A DNA stretch of 64,000 nucleotides, taken from contig CM037841.1 of the NCBI GenBank assembly GCA_021234535.1, positions 10,622,825 through 10,686,824 of the forward strand. Direction: 5' to 3'. This document shows, in pieces, positions 25,901 to 39,153 of the stretch (position 1 is its first letter; every line of letters begins with the position of its first letter). The translations under genes and the position numbers were made by a program. The DNA is from Stichopus chloronotus (Eukaryota > Echinodermata > Holothuroidea > Aspidochirotida > Stichopodidae). The notes beneath the pieces were generated by a model. The model did not search any database. It was not told the DNA's origin and saw only the letters and a program-made list of their open reading frames with translations.

Positions 25901-26589
25901 TTCTTCAATAATTTTTTTTTATAATGCTAAGTATTTTAATATCAAATACATTTCAAAAACTAACTCAGTAATATGTCATTGACATTGCACTGCGGGGGAA
26001 CAAACAAAGTTATCTCTAAAACTGTGCAGTAGTTCATGACCGAGCTGGAAACTTCAAAGTGATAGAGACACAGTACCTTTGTTAAAGAATCATATATGGT
26101 GGGAGGATGGATGCCTTGTATTAACTACCAAAGGTGCAAACTCTTCGATACTAGTGAGGAGGATTTTCCATACTACTGAGGAGGATTTCACACAAACATT
26201 TAGTACTTGAGAGATATCACTTAGATCTGACGGAGATCTGATATGAGCTATTCTGTAAACCATATCTTCTTAAAAGCTGTAGCATCTCAAAACCGGCTGA
26301 TTGGCAAATCTCTCATAGGAAGATATTTTACTCTCATTGTTTAGATATTTTGTCAGCAACTTGTTAACAAAGAATGTAGTCAGAAAACTGATGTGCACAA
26401 TCAGTTTGTTCAGACATTACTGACGACCATTTTCTTCACAAATACAGTTTGTGACACAGAAGAAGGTAAAATAAATATCCCACCTACCTATTAACAAGTA
26501 GAATACAGTTTATTTCCCTTAGAAGACCAGAATGGTGAGATGCCTTCGAATTGTAGGGAAACCGATATACCAACTGGAAACCTGACTAG

Positions 26590-27110
26590 TACTGTCCTTT
26601 GCAACCTTTCTGCCTTCAAGACTTGCCGAATCAAACGGAAATGTTAAATCCACACCTTCAGCGAAGATTATGCTAACCTTTATCAGTGCCTTCCTTTTGC
26701 TCTTTCTTGCTAGAGCGGAGGTATCCGATCAGCTACTTATCTCGCCAGCCAGTTGAGAATAACCAAATACACCTGATCCAAGTCACTCGCAAGTCAAATT
26801 CTATGAGAAGCAGCCAAGTGGAAAAACACTGCATCACTCCAGTCTGCTTACCTTTCTCACTCTTTATTTCTCTTCTGCCGCTCCGGTCCGTATTTTTCTA
26901 CGTGCCGCGACTAGGGCTGACAGAACTCTGCGGAAACAGAAAAGGAAAGAAAAAGCACTTTTAGTGATAACAAATGAATTCAATTTAGATGAAACTGACT
27001 GCGTCAATATCCGCGTGAGCCACTGACGTCATCCAAAACTCACAATTGCATTTGGCTGGGCATGCAATCATAAAGCTCATAGTGAGGGAGCAAACCAGTC
27101 CGTTGCTGGG
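26590..27110. promoter_or_regulatory. CpG-rich patch with palindromic CRE motif (candidate regulatory region)
   Basis: CpG is visibly denser here than in the flanks (for example TCCGGTCCG, GTGCCGCGAC and ATCCGCGTGAG). TGACGTCA at 27024-27031 is a perfect cAMP-response element palindrome. The plus-strand frame 26686-26964 has no recognised domain. It could be a promoter or first exon, but no TATA box, splice-supported exon or direction can be given. Confidence 0.25.
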
Positions 27111-30100
27111 GAAGAAATTCGAATATATTGCTGCAGACAGCTAGGACTGTTGTCTGAACCACTTAAGACCACTCAGACTGCATAACTATTTGACTCCCAT
27201 GGTGCAATAATAACCCATGTTAAGCTCTAATTAGGTCTGAACAATAGCACATACTTGATTAGGCTTTTACGAAGGTATTGATCGATTCTCAGATGAAAAA
27301 GAAAGGAAGTTTTGGGAGTTGAGAAGGAAAGGGAAATTGGGAAGATAAACTAGACCATCAGATCTCTTTAACATGTGATAATATATTTAAATGCAACTGT
27401 CTCCATTATGGGTGAAAGTTAATGGTCAGGGGAGTGAAGAGGAGAGCAGGGACGAAGATGCAAGAAGAGGAGAGCAGGGACTAAGATGCAATTTTGAGAG
27501 GTGGATAATGATGGCCTGAGAAAATATTACCAAATAACTTTTATATGAAACAGTTTTAACTAATAGATTCAAAGCTATTATGCCTATAAATTTCTACTAA
27601 CTTTAATCAACAAACTTTTGTTGGCCCTATCAAATTTGTCCACTGCCTTCATAGTCTGTTAAGTGATGCATCACATTCTAAATGGTTAATGTTTAAAAAT
27701 TGAGGGCACTAGGAGGTCACCATTCCATGCGGATGTGATCGGATTATATGACTTGTCAGGAGAGTAAGTTTGGAGAGGAGGGATGATCAGCGTTTAAATT
27801 CAAAATTATTCACTACTGGATTTAATTGTCATTTTCATTGCAAATAAGTGGTAGTAGAATAGTGGCATGAAATATAACCGTCATCAGTGTGTGTCAAGAC
27901 TTTGACAGCATTAGCTATTACAAAATACAAACTGCACACTGAAGATGTTTCTTTAGACTTTTGAGTGACCATCGTGACAATTGCACTTATATAACCAGAC
28001 ATTAGTCCTTAGAAATTTGGGTGTAGACAAGAAAATCTGAGAGGCACAATTTGTAGTGCAAAACTGTAAACCAAAACGAAGTGCAGATGTTCTGTACATG
28101 ACTTTTTATGCACAATTCTATCTGCTGAACATGTGCAGCAAGGCGGTTTGTACACGGTGCAACACAAGGTAATGATTAATTTATGTAAGAATTTGTTACT
28201 TGGCTCAGCTAGCTTTTACAGTATTTAAGTATTACCAATAACAGTTTAAAAAGACTTGAAGGATTGGAGAGAAATAATCCAATGAAAAGCAACAGCAGTG
28301 TCTCCTCCCCATCTCCAATTTAAATCCCTATTTGTACCCTTGTTGTCCCATGATGTACAGAAAGGAATATATAAAGACATGTGGAATTAGCAGAATTTTA
28401 CAAATTGTGCTATTTTGTGTTCTTCAAAATTGCAGTACATTTTTCTGTCTGCAAAATTAATCAGTCTTTGCTGCACCTCATGTTTGTTTGTGGACAGTTA
28501 TGCTTCAATTACATCAATGTTAAATTCTATTAAACCTAGTGCACCTATCTAAAGTCATATCTAAAGGGAACTAGGGCATTTAGAATATACCAACATGGCG
28601 TTTAAAGAAAATGTCTTTTACCATTATTAAACCATTCAGTCTCATCAATAAACATCTGCAAAAGCTTCATCTCCTGAAAACATTATGCATGTGATGAGTA
28701 ACGGAAGATGCATCATTTGAATTTTGAAAAGTTTGGGTGAACAAATTAGTGTTGGACAACAAATAACTGAATTTCTATCCATGAGAAACTTATTTATCCA
28801 AAAGAAGACTACTGTCCTTCCTTATTTTGAATAATCTATCATTCTATCTCCACAAATATTGGTTTTAAAAATATGGTTGTTTTCTGTAAAACAAACACTT
28901 TATTTCCCTTTGAAATAAACTGAATAACAAAACATAAAAATCTACAGAAAAAAAAAGGATTTTCTACCAAGTTGAAGCTAATAGCACAGCCATCCTTAAT
29001 GCATAAGACAAACTTTAATCATCCTCAAATCCCTGAAGGTATGTTTCTATAAGAAGAGATTTGATCTTTTTTATGATAAATTAGGAAAATGGATTGGCAG
29101 ATTATAGATCCTCTGGAGGACTGAAAACATAAATTGGAAAACTTTGTTCATCCTCAGAACAGAGCTGGCCAGTGATAAAGTACTACTGATGTCTGCCTTG
29201 TGTCATTCCACTCCATACAGCATGCTAAAGTGCACTGTGGTTTTGATGATGTAACATCATAGACAGGCCTACTTAAAAGAAGACTCCAGAGCGAAAAAAC
29301 GAAAAATGTGAAAAAGCGTGGTACCAGTGTCTTGACTTTGAGCACATTTAAAGGTAATGCATATGGATGACTTATAAGGCTCAGGTGTTATCTGCTGGTG
29401 CATTGCGATCTTATATTACAGTACTATTTTTAAAAGTTGAATGATTTATGAAAGCTAACATCCTAATGTACACAGTCCACCTAAAAGAGAAAATTATGTA
29501 TAGCTTACTCACAAGCTTTCCTGGAATGAGTTTTTGCCTACATCACACGCATACATATAACACAGTCTGGTCAATGCACTATTAATTAAAATGGACATAA
29601 AGCAAAAGACCATTCACTCACGAATAGGGTCCACCATAAATGAAATCTGAAGTATTTGTAAGGGACATACAGTACCATATAAGCCAGGTTTAATGGCATA
29701 CTGGCCAGTTACGGCTGGCTACAGCCAGCATTGATACCTGACCTACAGACATGAAGAGCAAATTGATATACTACTTGTCGCCATTTAAAAACTACAAGTC
29801 CAATTGCAAAGCTTTGTAGAGTATCCAAATACACAGGACATTTAAAAAATCAAGCTCTGCAAAAAGCAGAATGCCAAAACTTCATTTTCAAACACCAAGA
29901 TTTAGCTCAAAGATAGGAAAAAAAAGATTACACCATTTGCCATCTCAATATATTCCCTCTACAAAAATGTTACTCCCTTCTCCAGGATGGCATTCACACA
30001 CTACCGACAATGTACTACAGTTGTCACTCGCGAGTCTCTGACCAGAACCCTGCTTATAACACAATGCGGACAGACAGGTCATTAACTGCATTTTCAAATT

Positions 30101-33100
30101 GAATATTTTTACAACATATTGTTTACTTCTGTGCAGCTGAAACAACAGACTATGGATTGACTAAGGTTCACATCAAACAATGTCATGTTGATTAAATATA
30201 CCAACAACAGCTATCAAAATGACTACATTTAATTTGTGCTCGGACCACAATCTTGCATTCTGCTCCTTATACAGTACTCCCTCTTCTCATTCTCCCTCCA
30301 TCCCCCCACTAGCCCTGAGAACCATGAATTCCAGCAGAGGCACTACCTGTTGAAAGATTTCCTTTACACACAAGATTTTTCTTGCCACTGTGACTCTTTA
30401 TTCTGAATAAATTCTGAAGAATGAAGTATATCTTACTTCCATTTATCTCTCTTTCTTAAGCACAAATATTGCTGGGAAGGACATCACTGTGACGTGAGGA
30501 CATGCCGATAGACATCGAAAAGGTTGTGAAAATTGTCTACATTCTCGCGTTTCTTATGTCAGTAGATCAAAGATACGCTTCAAACCATCCATAGTATTGC
30601 CCACACATCTTTTTTTTTTCCAATGATATATCCCCCCTTCAATTATTGGCATATTCAGTCAAAACAAGATTAAGTAACATGATGGAGAAGTTATTTATTG
30701 ACGTAGCATCGATGAGAATCAATAGTCTTTGGGGACACACAGACGTAAGTCACTGAGAAAGGCAAATTAAAGCCTTCTTGACTGAGGTAAGCCACAAGAT
30801 GAAATATTCATCAATTGAAAATTAATTCTGAGAAAGCCTGGCTAAAAATATAATAGCAAATTTACAGTTTCCTTCTTTCTGTGGATAAAGAAACAAACAG
30901 TCCAGTTAAACTTGGCCAATTCATCAAATCAGAGGTAAAGCCCAGTGCTCAGTTTCTAATTAAAACAAAATCTTTTGTGTACTGTATTTTACCCAAATGT
31001 ACAAGAATGAAATGTAAATGTATCTTTTAACATTGCAAGATTGGTACATTTATGAAAAGTTCAAATACATATAAGTGTTGCACAATGTTCAACAGTACTG
31101 AAGTTAATGAACATTTCTTCATATCAGCATATATGTGCTTATAAACCTCAAAATAATGCTGAGAATAACCCTTGGAAAATAGAAAGCAGAGAGCCACTAC
31201 TGTACTGCATAGCCACATCTATCTGGTACAAGTTTGGTTTCTTATAAGACTCTCAACACAATTTTAAATATGTGTAGACAAAGTGCAGAATGACATCTGT
31301 TCACAATTTACAAACTGATTAACAAAATGGCGTTGACACATTCAATAAGTGCTGTACTAGAGTCTAAGGTTGCAGTTAGCAAAGCAATGGATCAATTAAA
31401 GGAGAAGATGAATCAACAACTCAAAAGTTTACACTTACAACACCAGAATGACTAGAAGTTCTTGTCTTCATACTGTACATACTTGGAAAGAATCTTCAGC
31501 TCCTACTAGCCCATTGCAATCAGGTAACCATGCATTATCCTGCTTATAATATATAGTCAATTTTAGTAAAATTATAGGCAGATGAATCAAATAAACCATA
31601 GATCTACGTTGTTTTATCGTCTGCTATCTCACACAAAACAATGGTGGTACTTTTGTCTATCCCGCACAAATACACCGTTGACATGTTGTGAATCTTGTTT
31701 ACCTTTTCTTAGGGTCCATTTTCAATGAAAGTATGGTTATTTACCAACACAAATTTTCTTTTGTTTTTGTCTTCTTTTTTCATAAAAATCTTGCATTGCA
31801 TGATGAAAATGGTTAATTGAATTTGGACCTGTGCATTAAGTGAAGGATAAATCAGGGGTTAATGTTATTGGAGGATGCACTGGGGATGCACTTTTCCTCC
31901 TTACGGTGACAGGATAACAAATCACCCATGTTTTTTGTTTTGCATATATACACGAGATACTCTACTGCAGTGGGAATGTGTATAGGACTGTTTGTTGGTC
32001 AGACTATTGCCTTGTCTCCTCCAGTTCTTCCATAACTATCAGAGGCTCAGGGCTGCAACTGCAGTTTTTAAACTGCCCAAACAATGTTCACTTTCACTTC
32101 TTGCAAGCGCTTGCGTACAATACCTTGGCAGTGACTACAGAATTTTTCTCCATTTCAACTCTGAAACTCAAAGAATGCTTACCAAAGTATTATCTAAAGT
32201 AATATTAATTAGTTATATCGATTAAAAAAATGCCTTCATGGAAGCATACAGTTTGAATGGGTCAGGGATTTTTCATTTTTGACAGCCAGTGTACCTCCAT
32301 GCAGTTGAAGGTCATTAGTTGAACTGATTAGCCTTTACCAAGATCAGCTTCATGCCATTCAAATGAATCTCTTGCCATGTGATGGCCTCAAAGAACTTTG
32401 CTATTTGATGAAAACTCCATGCAGCGATTGCAAACTGTTTGCGAACATTCACTGTGCAAACCAATATTTGTGCTGTCACAACCATCCTTAGTTTGGTATA
32501 TTGTGTTCGCAGGGCCACCTGTTTTCAAACTTGTACAGTGTCTTGATCAGAATTCCACATATTTTCATTCCTGTTCATGCGTTTTCCACACGGATTCTTA
32601 CAAACTGTCTCATCCAAACGTTGCACTGATCGAGGTGGAAGTTGGTGTACATGTTGACCCATTCACATGGTGAACACTCAGTGCCTTAAAACCAAGACAA
32701 TTTATTGTACAATAAAATAATATGTTTCTCAATGTTGTTGAACATGCAAGCATTAACACTCATAAATATTTAAATAATTTCTAAATGCTTCATGCCCAGT
32801 CAATGCAGGTGACCTATAAACACATTTGCATCAAAGTTCTTTTCTATTAAGTTGACTAATAAATGAAAGCATTATATGAGTCATTGTTGGCGTATCAGAC
32901 CTTTGAATAAATTTCAAGACCATCACTTAACTAGACGTCCACATTTTGCAAAAAAATTGCCCACTGCCAAACGATAAAGCTTGCGTCAAAACTAGATATA
33001 GAAAGTGATTCTCTCCAACTTATAGTCAACCTGTATGACAACGTAGGGCATGCCTCACTTTGTAATAAATCAGTCATACAGCAGTCACATTTTTGCCTAG

Positions 33101-35455
33101 AGCAACCACACATCAGGGGCTCCCACATTAACTGTATTTGATCTGGCAACCCCTTTTCACTGACTGTACAGTACCTGCCACAAGACCTCTAAATTTCTCC
33201 AATATTAACCATTCATTAAGTGAGATCTAACCTGAAAGGCCAGGGCGTATTTTTCCTGTCTCGGTTTCAACTCCCTCGGCTTTCCATTTCTTAATTTAAG
33301 ACTGCGAAGTCTACTGTCGATCCAATGTGGGTTCTCTTGTGATAAATTTACAGTGACAGCTAAATTCATCTATGGGATAATGAATTGAGTGTATCCGGGC
33401 AATTTCTGCCGCTCTTCTGTTGCAGAGTGTCGAGGAATTTCTACCGAAAAGTATTGAAAAGACCTGATGATGTCAGGATGAAAGGAAGGTGTTACCTTAC
33501 AAACAGTGCCTCAAACAGCTCCAGAGTTGAATGCAGAGTTGAGGTGGATAACAGTTTACATGATATCATTGAAGGACAACACCCAACTAATGATAAAGTA
33601 CTTGCAGTACAGTAGCTCATTATGAACAGAAAAGACTACCCCAGCGAAGGATGATCTTTGCAATGACTGATAACACAGATTAGCAGAGGGTTTTATGAAT
33701 AAAAACAAACTGTTTTACTTTGCATCATCTACTGTACCGTACAAAAATCTCTCCATATGGCCTTCTTGAAGCTGGGTGCACTGGGAACAATCAGGGTATA
33801 TGCCCACCCCATTTATCTGCACTAGTCACTAAATGAAGTAATCAAGTAGCAGAATTTGCTAGCTACTGTAAGGTCTACCTGAAACGTATATATTGCTGAC
33901 TTCCCTATGTAAATGGATTTTCAAACAATGCATAAATACAAGGTGACTTTCTCAGTTTCTCAAGCTCAGCTTTGTCAACCATTAATGTAATAGTATTAAA
34001 GAGCCTCATTGATTGTGCAATGCCCGGATATCATAAAAACTTTGAGCAAATGCGCATGAATACACAATGTCTGGCAGATAATGGATCTGAATTTATTTGT
34101 GATATTGACAGTCATCTTACTAAAATTTTGGGAAAAAATTTTCCTTCGGGTGCTCTTAATTTCCCTAAAAATTCTCTTAATTCTCATAACTAACATAACC
34201 TGCGGAACAGGAGAGAGAGAACAATACTGGGCCGGCACTGTATCACTGTAGGAAATTTTGTTCTGGTTTGCATTACATACCCACACATAGGACCCAAAGG
34301 GGATACATTGTCAAGGGTTACAGTGCGACACCCAATCATGACAACAACAGTAGCTTAGTCACCTGGCACCCTTTTGAATACAGTAGATTAAGAAGGGGGT
34401 GCTATTCCAGATCATAAGGAGACTTCTGACAGCATCAAAGGTTACCGACCATTACAAAGTACAGAGGGTTGCGATTATTGGGTAGAGACAGAAAGTAAAG
34501 AAAATAAAATTGTAACCCTGCTGAAAATTGTAAAAAAATGCCCAAAACATTACAACTGAAATTGCATATTTTTCTGGCGAAACATTTCCTAGCATAGGCT
34601 TGGTGTATTGTTTCTTCTATGAGCACCTCAGCCAAGTATTACACAATGGCTACCGTCACGTTGCAGCTCTCTGTGGCGTGAATTAATCTCTAAAAAGTAA
34701 GGCAAGTAATGATTCACTCATCAGTTACTTTCTTGATGATATATAACTCGAATTGTAAAGGCCCGGGGCAGACTGTCTGCCTGCAAAGCTGCGATAACAT
34801 CAAGATGGTGTCTGATTTCTCTCGAGTAATAACCAGATACACTGACGTGAATTCTGTCTTCGAAAAGTCCCTCATACAGTGTGTCAATGTGAAGATGTTA
34901 CCTTAACTTATGAAGGCTAAATGAGGCACTGTGAGAAGCATCAACTAGTAGAACTATACATAGTGATGAAGCAACATGTACAAGAGATCAAAATCTGCGA
35001 TGACCTTTCAAATTTCTACTTTAACATTCAGTATAAAACTGTAGTCTACAGAGAGGGGCATTATCACAGGCGGAAGCATTTCACATATTTCGACAAATAA
35101 GTGTCTTGCTATGGCTGCATCAGTAAACAGGTAAATGCAATGAAGAAAACGAACTACTTTAACTGGAAGATTTTCCTCTACAAATGGTGGTAAAAATGGG
35201 TAGCAAGATTAACATGCAAACAGGAAACCATTCTTTGGTGCATCAACCTCCTCTCCCAACCATGAGACTTGAGATGTTTTCTAACCTTGGTGAATCAGTT
35301 GTCACCTTTCTTTTGCATGCTAATTTGCTAGAGGAGCTCAAAATCATCATTAGACAGTATTTTAGCATCATAAGACAATTGACATACTCCAAACGCCAAA
35401 TATTAGTCACAGGGGGGTGGCGAGAAGAGAGGGGGATACGGCAGACCTGGCTGGA
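27111..35455. other. Long empty stretch, no gene recognised
   Basis: More than 8 kb with only a 28-bp duplication at 27436. Open frames here (longest 91-97 codons, for example 32398-32673 and 33996-34286) lack domains. No paired terminal repeats or RNA genes seen. Confidence 0.55.
27436..27491. repeat. 28-bp tandem duplication
   Basis: GAAGAGGAGAGCAGGGACGA plus AGATGCAA occurs twice in direct succession (27436 and 27464) with one difference (GACGAAG versus GACTAAG). Confidence 0.9.
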
Positions 35456-35473
35456 GGGAGGGCAGGGGGAGGG
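35456..35473 (+). other. Canonical G-quadruplex motif
   Basis: Four G runs (3, 3, 5 and 3) separated by loops of 1, 2 and 1 bases, within a purine-rich stretch 35410-35500. Confidence 0.6.
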
Positions 35474-36089
35474 AGAACTTGGGCGGACATGGGTGGTGGT
35501 GATTATAACAGATTGTACATGTAGGCTACAGCAGTGGGGTACTGTGTTATGGATAGGAGACTGTTGATAATGTTGTTTACATAGCCACAGACATATACTC
35601 CTCATGGAAATCGTATACTGACCAGTGAATATATGAGCATCAGCTATGCTGTACTATTTGATGTGCTTGATAATATTGAGGATGACACCATTCATGTTTC
35701 TGGTAGGATTTACACACATATTCAAACGTTGGTCCTCCTGACTGTCGATCAAGAAACCAGTGGTAAACTTTCGCTAACCAGCAAAAAGTTTAAAGTGTAA
35801 ACTATCCTCATACATCCTACATTAATTTCAATTCCTGGAGAGTATCCAACGTATCAAAGTGTTCAGTCTTGATCAACTCCAACATTCACTTCAGGTTCCA
35901 TGGTGCAGAAAATGCTGACAGTGATTACACTGAAGCGACGCATTCCAGTGTACTTCACTAGAGATTAAAGGGGATGGCTAACAGACGAGTGAGAATTGCT
36001 GCCTTCTGAAATATATAGCCACGATCCACTTCAAAAATTTTGGCCCAAACCCGCCACAAAAAGTTTCTCTCAGCTACAAAGTTGACTCC

Positions 36090-36215
36090 CCTCAACTCAC
36101 TGGTGTGGGTAAATCACAAGTTACTATGCTCAATACCCCTTGCTCCACTAACGCATACACGTGGCGTGGCTATAAATGTCCTAGAAATCAATTTTAGCAG
36201 TGCCCACTCTAAGGC
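36090..36215. repeat. Dispersed repeat, copy B
   Basis: CTCAACTCACTGGTGTGGGT, then ACAAGTTACTATGCT, TTGCTCCACTAACGCA, AATGTCCTAGAAATCA and AGCAGTGCCCAC follow the order seen in copy A, so homology extends about 120 bp. Confidence 0.6.
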
Positions 36216-36636
36216 CTAGTCCGCCATTGATGGATATACAACGTTGACAATGGGTTACTACTCAAATAGAGCAAGAAATCATCCAGTGGCACCATTTTAC
36301 ATCCATTCAGCGACTCAACTGAAAAATGGTGGATCCAGGGGGTGCAACAGGCACATGCCCCCCACTTCTAATGCCTCAGAAAATTTTGGAAAATTGAGGA
36401 GGAACAAAAAAGGAAAATAGAAAATTATTGGTAGAAAGGCAGTATGATGGACAGTATGAGATCTAAACAGAGGCAGTTAATGACTTCTCAAGTAGGTCTA
36501 TGTTAATGTAGACATATACTTGACAGAGGTAAACACTACCCTAAACCTTCCCCAGTATGATGATCCTTTAGCCCCCCCAACTACCACAAAATTATTTTCT
36601 GTACTATGGACTTATGTCCTCCCTTCTCGGCACTTT

Positions 36637-36731
36637 CATTGTCAGTAGGAGCAGCGTTCGTCACACTTTTATTCATGTTTCTCGTATTGTCAGTACCAGC
36701 AGTGTTAATCACATGTTTATTCATGTTTCTA
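36637..36731. repeat. 48-bp tandem duplication
   Basis: Two copies beginning CATTGTCAGTA/TATTGTCAGTA and ending TTTATTCATGTTTCT, at 36637 and 36685, with several substitutions between them. Confidence 0.8.
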
Positions 36732-37852
36732 TCAGATTTACGTTAGAAACAGTTTGTGTTGTTTCTTTCAGTGTGTTTTGAAGATGAATGTGGGTGCATA
36801 GTGCAAAATGCTTACTAATGCTAGAATTTATTTCAACTGGTTGAGGTACTAAAACAATTCATGAATTAGGCAAATTAGATTGAAATTCCTCCTTCACTTG
36901 AATGAGGATATCACACAAACCAGAATTTAGTCCTAGCGACCACAAGTATCTACATACTTAAAAAGGTTTTCCTTAGCTGATACAGTTCTCTAGCAATTAC
37001 AGTTTCTACACATTCTCTAAACCTTCAATTTTGCATCCATCTCCATCCTTTGCATACAATTCCATCCTCCCTCATTATTAAATCTTCATCTTCTCTCCTC
37101 CAGCGAGAACCTGAATCCGATAGTTAAACTGATTGGTCAATATAATCATCAATATAGCACTTACCTGAATCCAATTAAAGAGAAACCCAAGGACTAACCT
37201 CTAACCGGTTGAGATGGTATTTACCGCTCATAAATAACTCATCAAGCCGGTTTTAACGAGCAATGGATCAGGAAGTGTAACACTCTTCACGATTTTACCC
37301 TCTTTTGATTCCAAACAACGGCAACTGATAGAACACGCTTTTTTTACGGAGAGTGATTGCTCTTCACTGGTGTGTGCTTTCGATCAATCCGACTGTTTCC
37401 AAAAATTATCTGACATACTATTCACAAAAATTAAACAGATGCGTAATTAAGTTTCCAAAAGTCATTCCATCATAAAATATATTTGGTTTAAAGAGGACCT
37501 CTGCATACTTCACATAAAAAATCTTGGAAAAGAGAAATTGCCGAAATTACTCCACAGTAAACACAACCTGACATCAGTTTACACCGAAAACGTATCACAC
37601 CATAAACTTTGTAAATACTGCAGATGAATGAGGTAATTAGCACATGACAAGTCTAGAGTACAAATTAGGCTTAATCTGTTTATTTTTGATTATCAAAAAC
37701 ATAGGTAAACAAATATTAAACAGATTATCGTGACCTTTCCGATAGAAAACGCAAACAGTACACAACCCTCTCTGCAAATTTTTTCAGACATTTCAAATGA
37801 ACCAACAACTGCTCATAATGTATTGTATTCAACACTTCTATTTTGTAGATCG
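36732..37852. other. No gene; scattered transcription-factor-like words
   Basis: AACCGGTT at 37203-37210 and AAGCCGGTTTT near 37240 match Grainyhead-type sites; GTAAACAAATATTAAACA near 37705 matches Forkhead sites. Single short matches are expected by chance, so this is only a pointer. Confidence 0.35.
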
Positions 37853-38101
37853 AGCCATGTAATTGTCAAACTAAGAAATTCAGGATTAAACATGTCTCCC
37901 CGCATCTCACTGATGGTGTAGGTATTCACGAGTGACTTTACTTACCCTTAGCTTCACTAATGCAAAGTAAGATTGACCTAGCTCAAAGAGCTAGGTCAAA
38001 AGCTTTTCTGACATCACGCCCCATAAGCCTAGGCTCGCTCTCGTTTGTCCATGTAATTGTGAAAGTAAATAATTCAAGATTAAACAGTCCTGCAATGTCA
38101 C
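37853..38101. repeat. Repeated CCATGTAATTGTGAAA segment, two copies 195 bp apart
   Basis: 37853-37910 and 38047-38101 share CCATGTAATTGT, AAATTCA, AGATTAAACA and an end near TCTCAC/TGTCAC. The segment between carries dispersed-repeat copy C at 37905-37985. This suggests a local ~195-bp duplication. Confidence 0.55.
37905..37985. repeat. Dispersed repeat, copy C
   Basis: CTCACTGATGGTGTAGGTAT, TCACGAGTGACTTTACTTAC, then CTTCACTAATGCAAAG. It matches the first ~70 bp of copies A and B, after which the sequences diverge. Confidence 0.55.
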
Positions 38102-38732
38102 AGACCAGGAATATGTCCTTATCCAGATATAGCCTATGTTATAGTTCAGGTGAACTTCCAAACATTACTCCGTTGTCACCAGTGTCTTTATACGAATGTC
38201 AAACCATGAATCAGTGTTTATTCACAACTGTTTGAAATGTCAATTCATTTAAATAAATTACAACAAAAATGAAGGTGAATGAAGATAATGGATTTAAAAA
38301 ATATCCTCCAAACATCAATGTATTAGATAAGGAATAACACCCATGGCCTGATGTGGCCTTTGAACCTCGTAGTACTTAAAGGGATAAGGTACAGTATTTG
38401 CTTTACAGAAGGAAAAAAAACATATTCTAAATCAAATATTTGTGGAGAAAGAATGAAAGATTATTCACAACAAGGAAGGACAGTATCCTTCTTTTCAAGA
38501 CACAAGTTTCTCACAGACAGAAATTCAGTAATATTTAGTGGCTCAAGAATAATGTGTTTATCTAAACTTTCGAAAATTCAAATGATGCATCTTCCGAAAC
38601 TCATCTCATACCTTTATGTTTTGGGGGAGATGAAGGTTTTGTAGATGTTTATTGATGAGCCTAAATTATTAAACAATGATTACAGCTACTTTCTTTGCTG
38701 GTACATTATAAATGACCTATTTCGCTTTAACC

Positions 38733-39153
38733 TATATGATGCAGGAATGCGATTTTATTTGCGTGCAAATATCTAATTGAAGGAATTAAATAATTATCCA
38801 AAGGGCTGCATCATGTTGCACAATTTGGAAATGTAAATTTTTCAATTTAGTTAATACTTTCAGCCAATTATTTTCCCTGGTAATAACAAATTGAGCTGTT
38901 TGACTTTTCAATTTGAACATATGGACCTACCCTGTCGACCAATATAATGCAGGATTGAGATTTTATTCGTGTGCAAATAACTAACTGAAGGAATTAAATA
39001 ATTATCCAAACAGCTACAACATGTTGCACAATTTGGAAATGTAAATTCTTCAATTTAGTTAATACTTCCAGCCAATTATTTTCTCTGGTAATAACAAATT
39101 GAGCTGTTTGACTTTTCAATTTTCAATTTGAACATATATGGACCTACTCTGTC
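38733..39153. repeat. ~208-bp tandem duplication
   Basis: The segment from about 38733 to 38940 is repeated at 38941-39153. Shared blocks include GAAGGAATTAAATAATTATC, GTTGCACAATTTGGAAATGT and AATAACAAATTGAGCTGTTT. Differences are scattered; the second copy also has TTTTCAA doubled near its end. No open frame spans it. Confidence 0.9.

Noticed and set aside
36320..36600. G-rich and C-rich scraps (GGATCCAGGGGG and GCCCCCCC) looking like transposon ends
   Set aside because: No inverted pairing or target duplication could be established.
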